In this document: piece after piece, positions 1-7,487 of the stretch
How the letters are laid out: every line of letters begins with the position of its first letter
Numbering within the stretch: position 1 is the stretch's first letter
Source: Desulfuromusa sp.
GTDB taxonomy: Bacteria; Desulfobacterota; Desulfuromonadia; Desulfuromonadales; Geopsychrobacteraceae
NCBI GenBank assembly: GCA_029934755.1
Contig: JAOZLQ010000044.1
Span: 1 to 14,527, forward strand
Length of the DNA: 14,527 nucleotides
Reading direction: 5' to 3'
The notes under the pieces: generated by a model
Database searches by the model: none
What the model was told of the DNA's origin: nothing
The model's input: the letters and a program-made list of their open reading frames with translations, nothing else
Position numbers and translations under genes: made by a program

Positions 1-999
1 TCTTCATTGTTGTGCCAATTTTTGCCGGTACAAACATTCGATAGCTTAAAGGATAAGGTAACCAGTAACGGTTTTACTTTTTTTCAAGCAATCAACTCAG
101 GGGTTGTCAATCAAGACAGCAGCGTTGGTGTTTATGCTGGCGATGCTGAATCATATACGCTTTTTGCCCCTTTATTCGATCCAATCATTGAGGAATATCA
201 CGGCTTCTCTAAGGCTGATACCCATCGAAGTGATTTGAATCCATTACTGCTGGCTGCCTCGAATCCTGACATTGACGGTAACTATATCCTCTCAACAAGA
301 ATCAGGGTAGGGCGCAATGTTGCCGAGATGCCGTTAGGACCTGCTGTTTCTCAAGAACAGAGGACGTTTATAGAATCTCAAGTCGCTAAATCCTTAAGCA
401 GCTTAAGCGGGGAGTTGGCAGGAACCTATTATCCTTTACTGGGCATGGAAGAAACAGTACAGAGTCGATTGATTGCTGATCACTTTTTATTTAAAGCCGG
501 TGATCGGTTTTTGGATGCCGCTGGTTTGAATCGTGATTGGCCGGAAGGTCGAGGGATTTTTCACAACCGCGATAAAACATTTCTGGTGTGGGTCAATGAA
601 GAAGACCAGTTGCGGATTATTTCGATGCAGCAGGGTGGTGATATTGAAGCAGTTTTCTCCCGGTTGGTGACCGCAATTAAAGAGATTGAAAAGTCAGTGA
701 CTTTCATGTTTGATTCACGACTTGGTTATCTGAGCAGTTGCCCTACCAATCTGGGAACTGCAATGCGTGCCAGTGTTCATATCCGCTTACCAAAACTTGC
801 CACCGATATGTCTGCATTTAAGAAGATTACCGATTCACATCACTTACAGATACGCGGTATTCACGGTGAACATTCGGAAAGTGAAAGTGGTATCTTTGAT
901 ATCAGTAATAGAAGACGTTTGGGTGTGACAGAGGTCGAATGTGTCCAGGATATGTATAATGGGGTTGTGGCACTTATCAACAGGGAAAAAGAACTGTAA
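1..999 (+). CDS. Arginine kinase (phosphagen kinase), 5' end cut off by the window
   Basis: ATP:guanidino phosphotransferase that reversibly moves phosphate between ATP and arginine, a cytosolic energy buffer typical of invertebrates. The frame is open from base 1 and 332 codons are visible. Invertebrate arginine kinases have about 355 residues, so roughly 25 N-terminal residues lie upstream. The TTG at 7 is not a credible start. Seen, numbered from the first visible codon: the small-domain substrate-specificity loop SSVGVYAGDAESY (40-52), STRIRVGR (98-105), the acidic WVNEED (197-202), the reactive-cysteine motif SCPTNLG (246-252) and the mobile loop RGIHGEHSE (285-293) followed by DISNRRR. 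The short specificity loop favours arginine over creatine. Animal enzymes usually read TRGEH in the mobile loop, whereas IHGEH is seen here. The gene stands alone and ends in a strong terminator. Bacterial examples are rare, and acquisition from a eukaryote is the usual explanation for the family. Confidence 0.95.
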   Translation, partial: SSLLCQFLPVQTFDSLKDKVTSNGFTFFQAINSGVVNQDSSVGVYAGDAESYTLFAPLFDPIIEEYHGFSKADTHRSDLNPLLLAASNPDIDGNYILSTRIRVGRNVAEMPLGPAVSQEQRTFIESQVAKSLSSLSGELAGTYYPLLGMEETVQSRLIADHFLFKAGDRFLDAAGLNRDWPEGRGIFHNRDKTFLVWVNEEDQLRIISMQQGGDIEAVFSRLVTAIKEIEKSVTFMFDSRLGYLSSCPTNLGTAMRASVHIRLPKLATDMSAFKKITDSHHLQIRGIHGEHSESESGIFDISNRRRLGVTEVECVQDMYNGVVALINREKEL

Positions 1000-1023
1000 T
1001 CTTTTAATGTAAATCAATTGTAG

Positions 1024-1059
1024 AGAGCCCGGCTGTTATTTCCAGTCGGGCTCTTTTTT
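1024..1059 (+). terminator. Intrinsic terminator after arginine kinase
   Basis: Twelve-pair stem (1024-1035 with 1043-1054, one G-T wobble), a 7-nt loop and a run of T ending at 1059, starting 25 nt after the stop codon. The minus-strand pilT-like gene ends at 1065, so the hairpin sits between convergent genes. Read from the minus strand it lacks a T-tract, so it should work mainly for the plus strand. Confidence 0.9.
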
Positions 1060-1064
1060 GTTGG

Positions 1065-2132
1065 TTATGTGAAAGTTAACTTTCGCTCCAAATCCATGGA
1101 ATTTGAAACCCGCTTGGCCTCTTTCATGGAGATTAAACCTTTATTACAGAGTTGGATCAGATGTTGATCCATCGACTGCATCTGGTATTGAGCCGAACCT
1201 TTTTCAATATGTCCTTCGATATCGTCGAGATTTCCATCACGAATACAGGCCTGAATAGTGGTTGTTGTGCGCATCACCTCAACAACCGGAATCAAATTTT
1301 CACCGGTCTTATCTTCGACCAGTCGTAGCGAAACTGTTGCAACAAGAATATCTGCAAGTCGTTGCCGGATAATCTCTTGTGACTCAGGGGGGAAATGACC
1401 AATAATCCGATTAATAGTTGAAGCAGCACTCTGAGTATGAAGGGTTGAAAAAACCAAGTGACCAGTTTCAGAGGCTTTTATACAAGCATCAATTGTTTCC
1501 AAATCGCGTAATTCACCAACCATGATCACGTCTGGGTCCATTCTTAAGGACGCTTTTAGTGCAGAGCTGAAATCGGCAGTATCAATCCCAACTTCACGTT
1601 GAATAATACAACTTTTTATCGATGAAAAAAGGAACTCTATTGGGTCTTCGATAGTAATGATATTGTATGAGTATTTCTCATTGATATAATTGATCATTGA
1701 TGCGAGTGTTGTCGATTTTCCGTTTCCTGTTGGACCAGTAACTAAAACAAGACCGTTGGGTGCTTTGACAATTTCTGCAAGGACTGCCGGTAATTGTAGG
1801 TCCTTAAAGCTTCCAATCTCAGGTGGAATAACCCGCATAACAATACCAATATTGCCACGCTGTTTGAAAATACTGACGCGAAATCGGCCACTGCTTGCTA
1901 GTGAATAAGATGCATCGAATTCAGTGAAATCCGCAGGAAGATCCCGTTTGTTGTTTTTCATGATAGTTGCTGCAATAAACTCAGTATCCTCTGGTTTTAG
2001 ACTGGCTAACTTAGAGCGTAAGAGTTGTCCATGAGCACGAAAAAAGGGGGGATTACCGACTTCAAAATGGACATCAGAAACCCTTTTAGCAAATGCAATC
2101 TCTAAAATTTGATTAAGTGTTTTACTATCCAT
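1065..2132 (-). CDS. pilT: PilT-family type IV pilus retraction ATPase
   Basis: Hexameric secretion-type ATPase that powers pilus disassembly at the inner-membrane base of type IV pili. At 355 residues it has normal PilT/PilU length. Seen: the N-terminal PAS-like region with SDVHFEVG (19-26), Walker A GPTGNGKST (133-141), Asp box TIEDPIEF (160-167), Walker B VIMVGELRD (202-210) and His box STLHTQSA (229-236). The C-terminal AIRNLIRE-type motif of classical PilT is poorly kept: IQACIRDG is found at about 293-300. The tail (MDQHLIQLCNKGLISMKEA) is like that of PilT/PilU paralogues. It starts at an ATG 9 nt after the stop of the DUF4388 gene; the ribosome site (TAGGA) overlaps that stop, so the two genes are probably cotranscribed and coupled. 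No other pilus genes are in the window. It could be a PilU-like accessory motor rather than the main PilT. Confidence 0.9.
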   Translation of the reverse strand: MDSKTLNQILEIAFAKRVSDVHFEVGNPPFFRAHGQLLRSKLASLKPEDTEFIAATIMKNNKRDLPADFTEFDASYSLASSGRFRVSIFKQRGNIGIVMRVIPPEIGSFKDLQLPAVLAEIVKAPNGLVLVTGPTGNGKSTTLASMINYINEKYSYNIITIEDPIEFLFSSIKSCIIQREVGIDTADFSSALKASLRMDPDVIMVGELRDLETIDACIKASETGHLVFSTLHTQSAASTINRIIGHFPPESQEIIRQRLADILVATVSLRLVEDKTGENLIPVVEVMRTTTTIQACIRDGNLDDIEGHIEKGSAQYQMQSMDQHLIQLCNKGLISMKEAKRVSNSMDLERKLTFT

Positions 2133-2141
2133 AAAAATATC

Positions 2142-3962
2142 CTAGCGTATGATTTCTGGCTGATTGGAACGATCAAGTTGCTTACGAAATAGAGCATTTT
2201 CCATTGTTAATCCAGCTTGCCCAACAAAAAATTCAAGAAAATCGAGCGAAATCTGATTTGCCGGACGACTGCCGAAATCAGCATAAGTGATCGTAATAAC
2301 CCGATCGTTACTCTTAAGAGGTAAAAGTAAAAAAGACGCATCTTTTGGAGCACCAATTTCTGGATAGATTAAGTCATCAAAGGTTCCATCCTCGGATTTC
2401 CCATAGAAACTGTTACCCGAGTTGATAATGTCATAAAAAATAGAATCTTTACGTATTGGGATCCGAAACTTCATGGGAGCCGCAGGCCCATTGTCTTTAT
2501 TGGACATGATTCCAATACTACGCTCAGCAATGAGATCGGTTTTATCCACAATTAATGTCAATGTCCGTTCAAAGAGCTCACTGACAAATTGTAAAACCAT
2601 CAGCGAGATATCTGGAGCTTTACGCAATAATCTCAATCCCGATAGACTGTTACGAAGTTTAGCAAATTGTAGACGGCGCTCCTCATTGAAACATCCGCGA
2701 ATATAAACCTGGAAGGTATTGAGGAAATCAATCATATCTTCAGCGAACGTTTCTTCTCTTTCAGAAAAATAAGGCATCGGAAAGACTGCTCGAGTGCCAT
2801 CATTTAAAGATTGTAGTGAAAAAGTGAAGTCAAGAGGAGAAGCAAGCTGAATAATAGATATCTGTGGGTATTGTGCCATCTTCAATGATCGGATATCTAC
2901 AATTGCACTTTTACTGAATCCCTCAGTATCAGCAACTGGACTACCAAAAACCAAAATAGGTTCAAGATATTTAAAAAGGGCCCGATCAATCAGGTTGTCT
3001 AATTCGTTTCGGTCGGCAGTGACAAATACGAGAATCCCTTCTTTTTTACATGCCGTCATGATGGCATGCTGTAGAAACTCATCACATGAGTAAATGATGA
3101 CTGCCTGAGATTTTGTGGCTGATGGCAGAGACCCATTATCTATCTGATAGTTTGTCGATATGCTGGATAGAAAACTGACAAGATTATTTTTTTCAGCTTC
3201 AGGGATGTCAGGAAGCGTTTTATCAATGACCTGTCGATGAATATCATCCGGATCAAATGCTTCTAACCCCTTAAAGACATATGGCTTCTTTCGCTCTATT
3301 TTGTCAAGATCAGCTAACCCAAGAAGATCTTCTGAAACCAGAATTTCTTCGGTACTCATATCCTCTAGTTGCTCTAATTCCGTGTCGTCTTCAAGTTGTT
3401 CCAGTGGGTTTTCAACCAAAGGCTCATTGGAGAGTAGAATTTCACCGGAATGAACTTTCTCATCAAAGATACGTAGTGCATCCATGAGAACCATCTGTGT
3501 ATCCAGGGTAACAGTTTGTAGCTGTTTTGGTAAAAACCGGTAATCATCTGAAACATTAATCTCATCAATGTCCAAGGTGAAGATGCCCCGAGTCCAACAG
3601 ATCATCTCGACAACTGTCATCTCAATCAATGTTTCAAGTGCTTTGAATGCTGAATCTTTAGATAGCCCACAGTGATCCAGTAGGGTGGCGATAAGAGGTT
3701 TGCGGTCTTCCCCAGATATTTCCTGAATACCTAGTGCTTTATCCAGATCATTCTGATTAATGATATGGCTTTCCAATAGAATTTTGCCGATTTTTAACTT
3801 TTCACTGGAATGTGTTGCACTGACAATATAGCCTTTGTTAAATACTAACTGTCCCTCACCTTTACGGCTATATACATTCAATGTCCCGGATTTTCGGGTT
3901 GAATGGATAAGCTGAATAACGTCAACGATGGGTAAGTGTTCAAGCTCGCCAGTTAATGGCAT
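2142..3962 (-). CDS. DUF4388 (PATAN) protein with receiver-like and GAF-like domains
   Basis: Probable cytoplasmic signalling protein of 606 residues; no enzyme activity is recognisable. Seen: an N-terminal DUF4388/PATAN domain (about 1-135, beginning MPLTGELEHLPIVDVIQLI), an acidic linker (about 180-225), a region with receiver-like strand pattern (about 285-415) and a C-terminal GAF-like domain (about 450-595, ending in the typical LEFFVGQAGLTMENALFR helix). In the receiver-like part the expected phospho-acceptor strand reads ILVFGSPVAD, without the usual aspartate, so it is probably a pseudo-receiver. Start choice: a longer GTG start at 3989 is open, but the ATG at 3962 has AAGGAAGGA 6 nt upstream and opens exactly at the DUF4388 consensus. 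The pilT-like gene follows 9 nt downstream. PATAN proteins in cyanobacteria and myxobacteria are linked to surface motility, which suggests a role in pilus control here. This is inference. Confidence 0.85.
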   Translation of the reverse strand: MPLTGELEHLPIVDVIQLIHSTRKSGTLNVYSRKGEGQLVFNKGYIVSATHSSEKLKIGKILLESHIINQNDLDKALGIQEISGEDRKPLIATLLDHCGLSKDSAFKALETLIEMTVVEMICWTRGIFTLDIDEINVSDDYRFLPKQLQTVTLDTQMVLMDALRIFDEKVHSGEILLSNEPLVENPLEQLEDDTELEQLEDMSTEEILVSEDLLGLADLDKIERKKPYVFKGLEAFDPDDIHRQVIDKTLPDIPEAEKNNLVSFLSSISTNYQIDNGSLPSATKSQAVIIYSCDEFLQHAIMTACKKEGILVFVTADRNELDNLIDRALFKYLEPILVFGSPVADTEGFSKSAIVDIRSLKMAQYPQISIIQLASPLDFTFSLQSLNDGTRAVFPMPYFSEREETFAEDMIDFLNTFQVYIRGCFNEERRLQFAKLRNSLSGLRLLRKAPDISLMVLQFVSELFERTLTLIVDKTDLIAERSIGIMSNKDNGPAAPMKFRIPIRKDSIFYDIINSGNSFYGKSEDGTFDDLIYPEIGAPKDASFLLLPLKSNDRVITITYADFGSRPANQISLDFLEFFVGQAGLTMENALFRKQLDRSNQPEIIR

Positions 3963-4012
3963 CTGCTGTCCTTCCTTTCGATGTTTCACAATGAAAGAAT
4001 AAATAACTAGAG

Positions 4013-4018
4013 ATTATA
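4013..4018 (-). promoter_or_regulatory. Candidate -10 box for the DUF4388-pilT operon
   Basis: A perfect TATAAT on the minus strand, about 50 nt upstream of the ATG at 3962. No convincing -35 box lies 16-18 nt further upstream; only T-rich sequence is there. It implies transcription starting near 4006 and a leader of about 44 nt, which suits the 3962 start better than the GTG at 3989. Confidence 0.4.
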
Positions 4019-4091
4019 CGTTAAAAACCATTAAACTAAAAAAAGTCATTAGTTTCAAGTAAATTCAACACTTTTTATATTAACTGCTAGC

Positions 4092-5435
4092 GTGGGTATC
4101 ACTTTGTTAAATAATTCTCTTATATGTCAACATGCCGTTACTATTTTTCAGGCTGGTTTACAGGCTGTTGCACCAGGGGCGGCGATCAAGAAACATTGTT
4201 GCCTTAAAGAGGAAATATTGTCAGTGGATCAGCAGGATTATGATCTCCGTCAATTTGATAGAATTTTTGTTGTGGGGGGAGGAAAAGCTGGGGCTCCGAT
4301 GGCCAAGGCAATAGAAGAAGTACTTGGTGATCGAATTTCAGCTGGCGTTGTCACAGTTAAATATGATCATTTGGAAAAGCTGAATATCATAAAGCTTCAA
4401 GAGGCAGGGCACCCGATTCCGGATCATAATGGCTATCTTGGGGCACTTGAAATCCTTCAATTAGCATCTTCGGCGGACGACAAAACGTTGGTTATCTGTT
4501 TGATCTCAGGTGGCGGATCGGCGTTAATGCCCATGCCAGTCAGTGGCGTTACTCTTGGGGATAAACAGACAGCAACACAAGTTCTTCTTGACTGTGGTGC
4601 TACTATCCATGAAATCAACACAATTAGAAAACATCTGTCTGTTATCAAGGGTGGTGGCTTGGCGCGAGTAGTTTATCCAGCAACTTTGATTACCCTTATT
4701 TTGTCTGATGTCGTCGGTAATGACCTTGATATTATTGCTTCAGGTCCCAGTGTTCCAGATCCTACAACTTTTGCAGCTTGCAAAGCTATATTCACGAAAT
4801 ATGCTATTGAGAATGAAATTCCTCTTAATGTTATTCGATATGTTGACTCGGGGGTTGTTGGTGATATTCCTGAGACACCAAAGATGGGGCTTCCCTTTTT
4901 TAAAAAAGTACAAAATATCATTGTTGCGGACAATTCTGCTGCTCTGTTGACAGCTAAAGAAAAAGCTGATGAATTAGGCTACAATAGCTTACTTTTATCT
5001 TCCATGACTGAGGGTGATACCTGTAATGTAGCGGCAAGTCATATAGCGATTGCCCGGCAGATTCAATCGGCCAGTTATCCTTTGCAACGACCAGCTTGTT
5101 TGCTCTCAGGTGGTGAAACAACTGTACGGATTAAAGGGGAAGGCAAGGGTGGTCGAAATCAAGAATTTGTACTGGCAGCTGCCCTTAATATGTCCGATAT
5201 GAAAAATATTACTGTCCTCAGCGCAGGAACTGATGGAACAGATGGCCCTACCGATGCTGCTGGAGCTGTTGCAGACGATACAACTGTGCAACGTTCATTA
5301 GAGGCAGGGATGGATCCACAACAATTTCTTGATAACAATGATTCCTATAATTTTTTTGACAGATTGAATGATCTGTATAAAACTGGGCCAACCAACACCA
5401 ATGTGATGGATTTGCGTATCATCCTTATTCTTTGA
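4092..5435 (+). CDS. gckA: Glycerate 2-kinase, MOFRL (DUF4147) family
   Basis: Phosphorylates D-glycerate with ATP to 2-phosphoglycerate, feeding serine, glyoxylate or glycerate carbon into lower glycolysis. With 447 residues it has full family length. Seen: the N-terminal DUF4147 domain with VVGGGKAGAPMAKAIE (60-75), EAGHPIPD (104-111), LISGGGSAL (138-146), HEINTIRKHLSVIKGGG (173-189) and ILSDVVGNDLDIIASGPS (203-220); then the C-terminal MOFRL domain (about 335-442) with LSGGETTV, GGRNQE, GTDGTDGPTDAAGA and GPTNTNVMD. The start is uncertain. The frame is open from 4053 but holds no ATG; GTG at 4092 and TTG at 4104 are the choices, and neither has a clear Shine-Dalgarno. A weak -10 (TATATT, 4076-4081) would give an almost leaderless message. 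Older annotations call this family hydroxypyruvate reductase (TtuD), but the domain content supports kinase. The pyruvate kinase gene begins 30 nt after its stop. Confidence 0.9.
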   Translation: MGITLLNNSLICQHAVTIFQAGLQAVAPGAAIKKHCCLKEEILSVDQQDYDLRQFDRIFVVGGGKAGAPMAKAIEEVLGDRISAGVVTVKYDHLEKLNIIKLQEAGHPIPDHNGYLGALEILQLASSADDKTLVICLISGGGSALMPMPVSGVTLGDKQTATQVLLDCGATIHEINTIRKHLSVIKGGGLARVVYPATLITLILSDVVGNDLDIIASGPSVPDPTTFAACKAIFTKYAIENEIPLNVIRYVDSGVVGDIPETPKMGLPFFKKVQNIIVADNSAALLTAKEKADELGYNSLLLSSMTEGDTCNVAASHIAIARQIQSASYPLQRPACLLSGGETTVRIKGEGKGGRNQEFVLAAALNMSDMKNITVLSAGTDGTDGPTDAAGAVADDTTVQRSLEAGMDPQQFLDNNDSYNFFDRLNDLYKTGPTNTNVMDLRIILIL

Positions 5436-5465
5436 TGGAAAGTATCTATATCTTTGGAGGAATAA

Positions 5466-6899
5466 ATGTATCGGCGAACTAAAATTGTTGCCACGGTAGG
5501 GCCGTCCTGTGCTGGTAAAACTCAATTAGAAGACCTGCTTAAAGCAGGGGTGAATGTTTTTAGATTGAATTTTTCTCATGGTGAACTTGAACAAAAAGCA
5601 ACCTGGATCACGCAGATTAGAGAACTCTCTAGTCAATATAAGAAAACGGTTGCCATTCTGGGTGATTTACAAGGACCAAAAATTCGCACTGGGTTGATGC
5701 GAAATGGTCAGCAGAAACTGGAAATTGGTCAGGAAGTTGTCATCACAACTGCTGAGGTAGAAGGTGCTGATGGGATAATTCCGACAATTTATCGGGCATT
5801 ACCTGGGGATGTTACCCCCGGCAATCAAATCCTCCTTGACGATGGTCAGTTGGAGTTGGAAGTTTTAAGAATAGAAGCAGGGGATGTTCACTGTCTGGTT
5901 AAAGTTGGTGGAGTGCTCAAAGATCGCAAAGGGATTAATCTGCCAGGAGTTAATGTTTCTGCACCAGCCATGACTGATAAAGATTTTGCTGATCTTGATT
6001 TTGCCATCAAACATCAGCTTGATTGGATTGCCCTCTCTTTTGTTCGAACAGCGGAAGAGGTTAGTCACCTAAAACAAATTTTATCAGAGCAAAACTCATC
6101 AATAAAAGTTATTGCAAAAATTGAAAAACCGGAGGCCGTGGAAAACTTTTCTGCCATACTTGCGGTAACTGATGGAGTGATGGTTGCACGAGGTGACTTG
6201 GGGGTCGAAGTTCCTTCGGAACAAGTTCCTCTGATCCAGAAGAGGATTATTCGAGAATGTAATCATCAGGGAAAACCAGTGATTACAGCTACGCAGATGT
6301 TGGAAAGTATGATTACTCATCCACGCCCGACCCGGGCAGAAACTTCTGATGTTGCCAATGCTATCCTTGATGGAACCGATGCGGTTATGCTTTCAGGAGA
6401 AACGGCTGCAGGTCTTTACCCGGTCGAATCTGTGAAAGTTATGGATCGCGTTGCGCGGGACGTTGAGAGGGAACCGGAGTTATGTGCAAAGCGCCATGTT
6501 TCTACAGAAACTGCCACCTTGGAGCAAAGCCATCCTGATGCAATCGGACAAGCCGCTTGCCAGGTCGCTGAACATGTTGGTGCCGCAGCTATCCTTGCAT
6601 TTACTCAGACCGGAAGCACTGCCGCTTTGATTGCTAAATATCAACCTTCGTTGCCAATTATTGCAGTCACTACAAATCAACAAGTAAAGCGTCAACTTGC
6701 TCTCTATCGTGGAGTTGATTCAATGCTGGTTGATATCCAAGGTGATACAGAGGCACAGATATTATCGGTTGAAGCTGTTGTCCACGAACGTGGCCTATTG
6801 AAAGTTGGTGATATTGTTGTTATCACTATGGGTAGTCCCATTTCAGCACCGGGGACAACAAACTTGCTAAAAGTTCATCAATTGGAAAGCCATAAATAA
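5466..6899 (+). CDS. pyk: Pyruvate kinase
   Basis: Converts phosphoenolpyruvate and ADP to pyruvate and ATP, the last step of glycolysis. It has 477 residues, the usual bacterial length, starting at an ATG with GGAGG 5 nt upstream. Seen: VATVGPSC (8-15), NFSHG (35-39), GDLQGPKIRTG (66-76), IAKIEKPEA (216-224), ARGDLGVEVP (241-250, magnesium/active-site signature), TATQMLESM (274-282) and MLSGETA (308-314), followed by a full C-terminal allosteric domain. Lysine 72 stands where K+-dependent enzymes carry glutamate (Glu117 of rabbit muscle enzyme), which by family knowledge predicts a K+-independent enzyme. It lies 30 nt behind glycerate kinase, so the pair probably forms an operon around the enolase step. 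Confidence 0.97.
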   Translation: MYRRTKIVATVGPSCAGKTQLEDLLKAGVNVFRLNFSHGELEQKATWITQIRELSSQYKKTVAILGDLQGPKIRTGLMRNGQQKLEIGQEVVITTAEVEGADGIIPTIYRALPGDVTPGNQILLDDGQLELEVLRIEAGDVHCLVKVGGVLKDRKGINLPGVNVSAPAMTDKDFADLDFAIKHQLDWIALSFVRTAEEVSHLKQILSEQNSSIKVIAKIEKPEAVENFSAILAVTDGVMVARGDLGVEVPSEQVPLIQKRIIRECNHQGKPVITATQMLESMITHPRPTRAETSDVANAILDGTDAVMLSGETAAGLYPVESVKVMDRVARDVEREPELCAKRHVSTETATLEQSHPDAIGQAACQVAEHVGAAAILAFTQTGSTAALIAKYQPSLPIIAVTTNQQVKRQLALYRGVDSMLVDIQGDTEAQILSVEAVVHERGLLKVGDIVVITMGSPISAPGTTNLLKVHQLESHK

Positions 6900-6949
6900 T
6901 TATCATTACTTTACCCGAGGCTAAATTTAAAACAGGAGAATATAATTCT

Positions 6950-7141
6950 ATGATGGTTAAAATTAATGCTAAAGAATCAATCGAAATTGTTACTGGTGTT
7001 TTTGTTAATGTGATAAATGAATCCGGCAGCAAATATCACAGTTGGGATGAATTGACCGAAGCACAAATAGAATGTTTTTCTGGAATGAGTAGAGAATTTC
7101 AGGAAGTTTATGAAAAGTATAAAGAGGGTATGGCCGTATAG
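6950..7141 (+). CDS. Small protein of unknown function (63 aa)
   Basis: A 63-residue acidic, soluble-looking protein that I do not recognise. It starts MMVKINAKESIEIVTGV, followed by a polar segment with HSWDELTEAQIECF and a probable amphipathic helix near the end (SREFQEVYEKYKEG). It has no signal peptide or membrane segment, and its single cysteine makes a zinc site unlikely. It is supported as a gene by AGGAG at 6935-6939 and by lying 50 nt downstream of pyk on the same strand, with no terminator between them. The second ATG (6953) is equally possible as start. A hairpin follows 22 nt after the stop. Confidence 0.6.
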   Translation: MMVKINAKESIEIVTGVFVNVINESGSKYHSWDELTEAQIECFSGMSREFQEVYEKYKEGMAV

Positions 7142-7163
7142 ATAAGGATCAATTAAAGGTGTT

Positions 7164-7201
7164 TTGGGGAGTTGAGGAGATTTACTATCCTTGGCTCCCA
7201 A
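7164..7201 (+). other. Stable hairpin between the pyk and yacG groups
   Basis: Fourteen consecutive pairs (7164-7178 with 7188-7201), with one bulged G, three G-T wobbles and a 9-nt loop. No T-tract follows on either strand, so it is not a standard intrinsic terminator. It could be an mRNA 3'-end or processing structure for the pyk transcript. No gene is seen between 7142 and 7296. Confidence 0.5.
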
Positions 7202-7296
7202 AGCTATGGATGAATGAAATATAAATCAGGCATTTTACCATTCATTATCTCTTCCTGAGAGTTTCTTTTCTAGCCTGCAACCGTTATAGTGGAGTC

Positions 7297-7470
7297 ATGA
7301 AAAATCTTGAAATTAATTGCCCTCGATGTGGCAAAAAAACTTCTTGGGAGAATAATCCTGCGCGTCCTTTTTGCTCTGAAAAATGTCGCGTTATTGACCT
7401 GGGTTGCTGGGCCAGTGAAGAATATTGTGTTGATGGTGGTAAAGCCCCACAGTCAGAGCATGAATATTAA
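7297..7470 (+). CDS. yacG: YacG zinc-finger protein (DUF329), DNA gyrase inhibitor family
   Basis: Small zinc-binding protein; the E. coli member binds GyrB and blocks DNA binding by gyrase. It is 57 codons long, close to the E. coli length (65). Seen: the four zinc cysteines in NCPRCG (7-12) and FCSEKC (25-30), and the family hallmark RPFCSEKCRVIDLGCWASEE, in which RPFCS.RC..IDLG.WA.EE is nearly invariant. It starts at ATG 7297 with GGAG only 2 nt upstream, a tight spacing, and no better in-frame ATG is nearby. Seventeen nt separate its stop from queD, so it likely shares the queD-queE transcript. In other bacteria yacG often sits near coaE instead. Confidence 0.9.
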   Translation: MKNLEINCPRCGKKTSWENNPARPFCSEKCRVIDLGCWASEEYCVDGGKAPQSEHEY

Positions 7471-7487
7471 TTATATCAGGAGAACGT

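Noticed and set aside
7164..7201. Intrinsic terminator for the pyk transcript.
   Set aside because: The stem is good, but there is no T-tract on either strand; listed as a hairpin instead.
7202..7296. Possible preQ1 or other riboswitch ahead of yacG-queD-queE (TCTAGCCTGCAACC resembles part of a preQ1-I loop).
   Set aside because: The flanking stem cannot form and the A-rich AAAAAACUAA-type tail is missing; CTGAGAG at 7255-7261 likewise lacks the rest of a TPP element.
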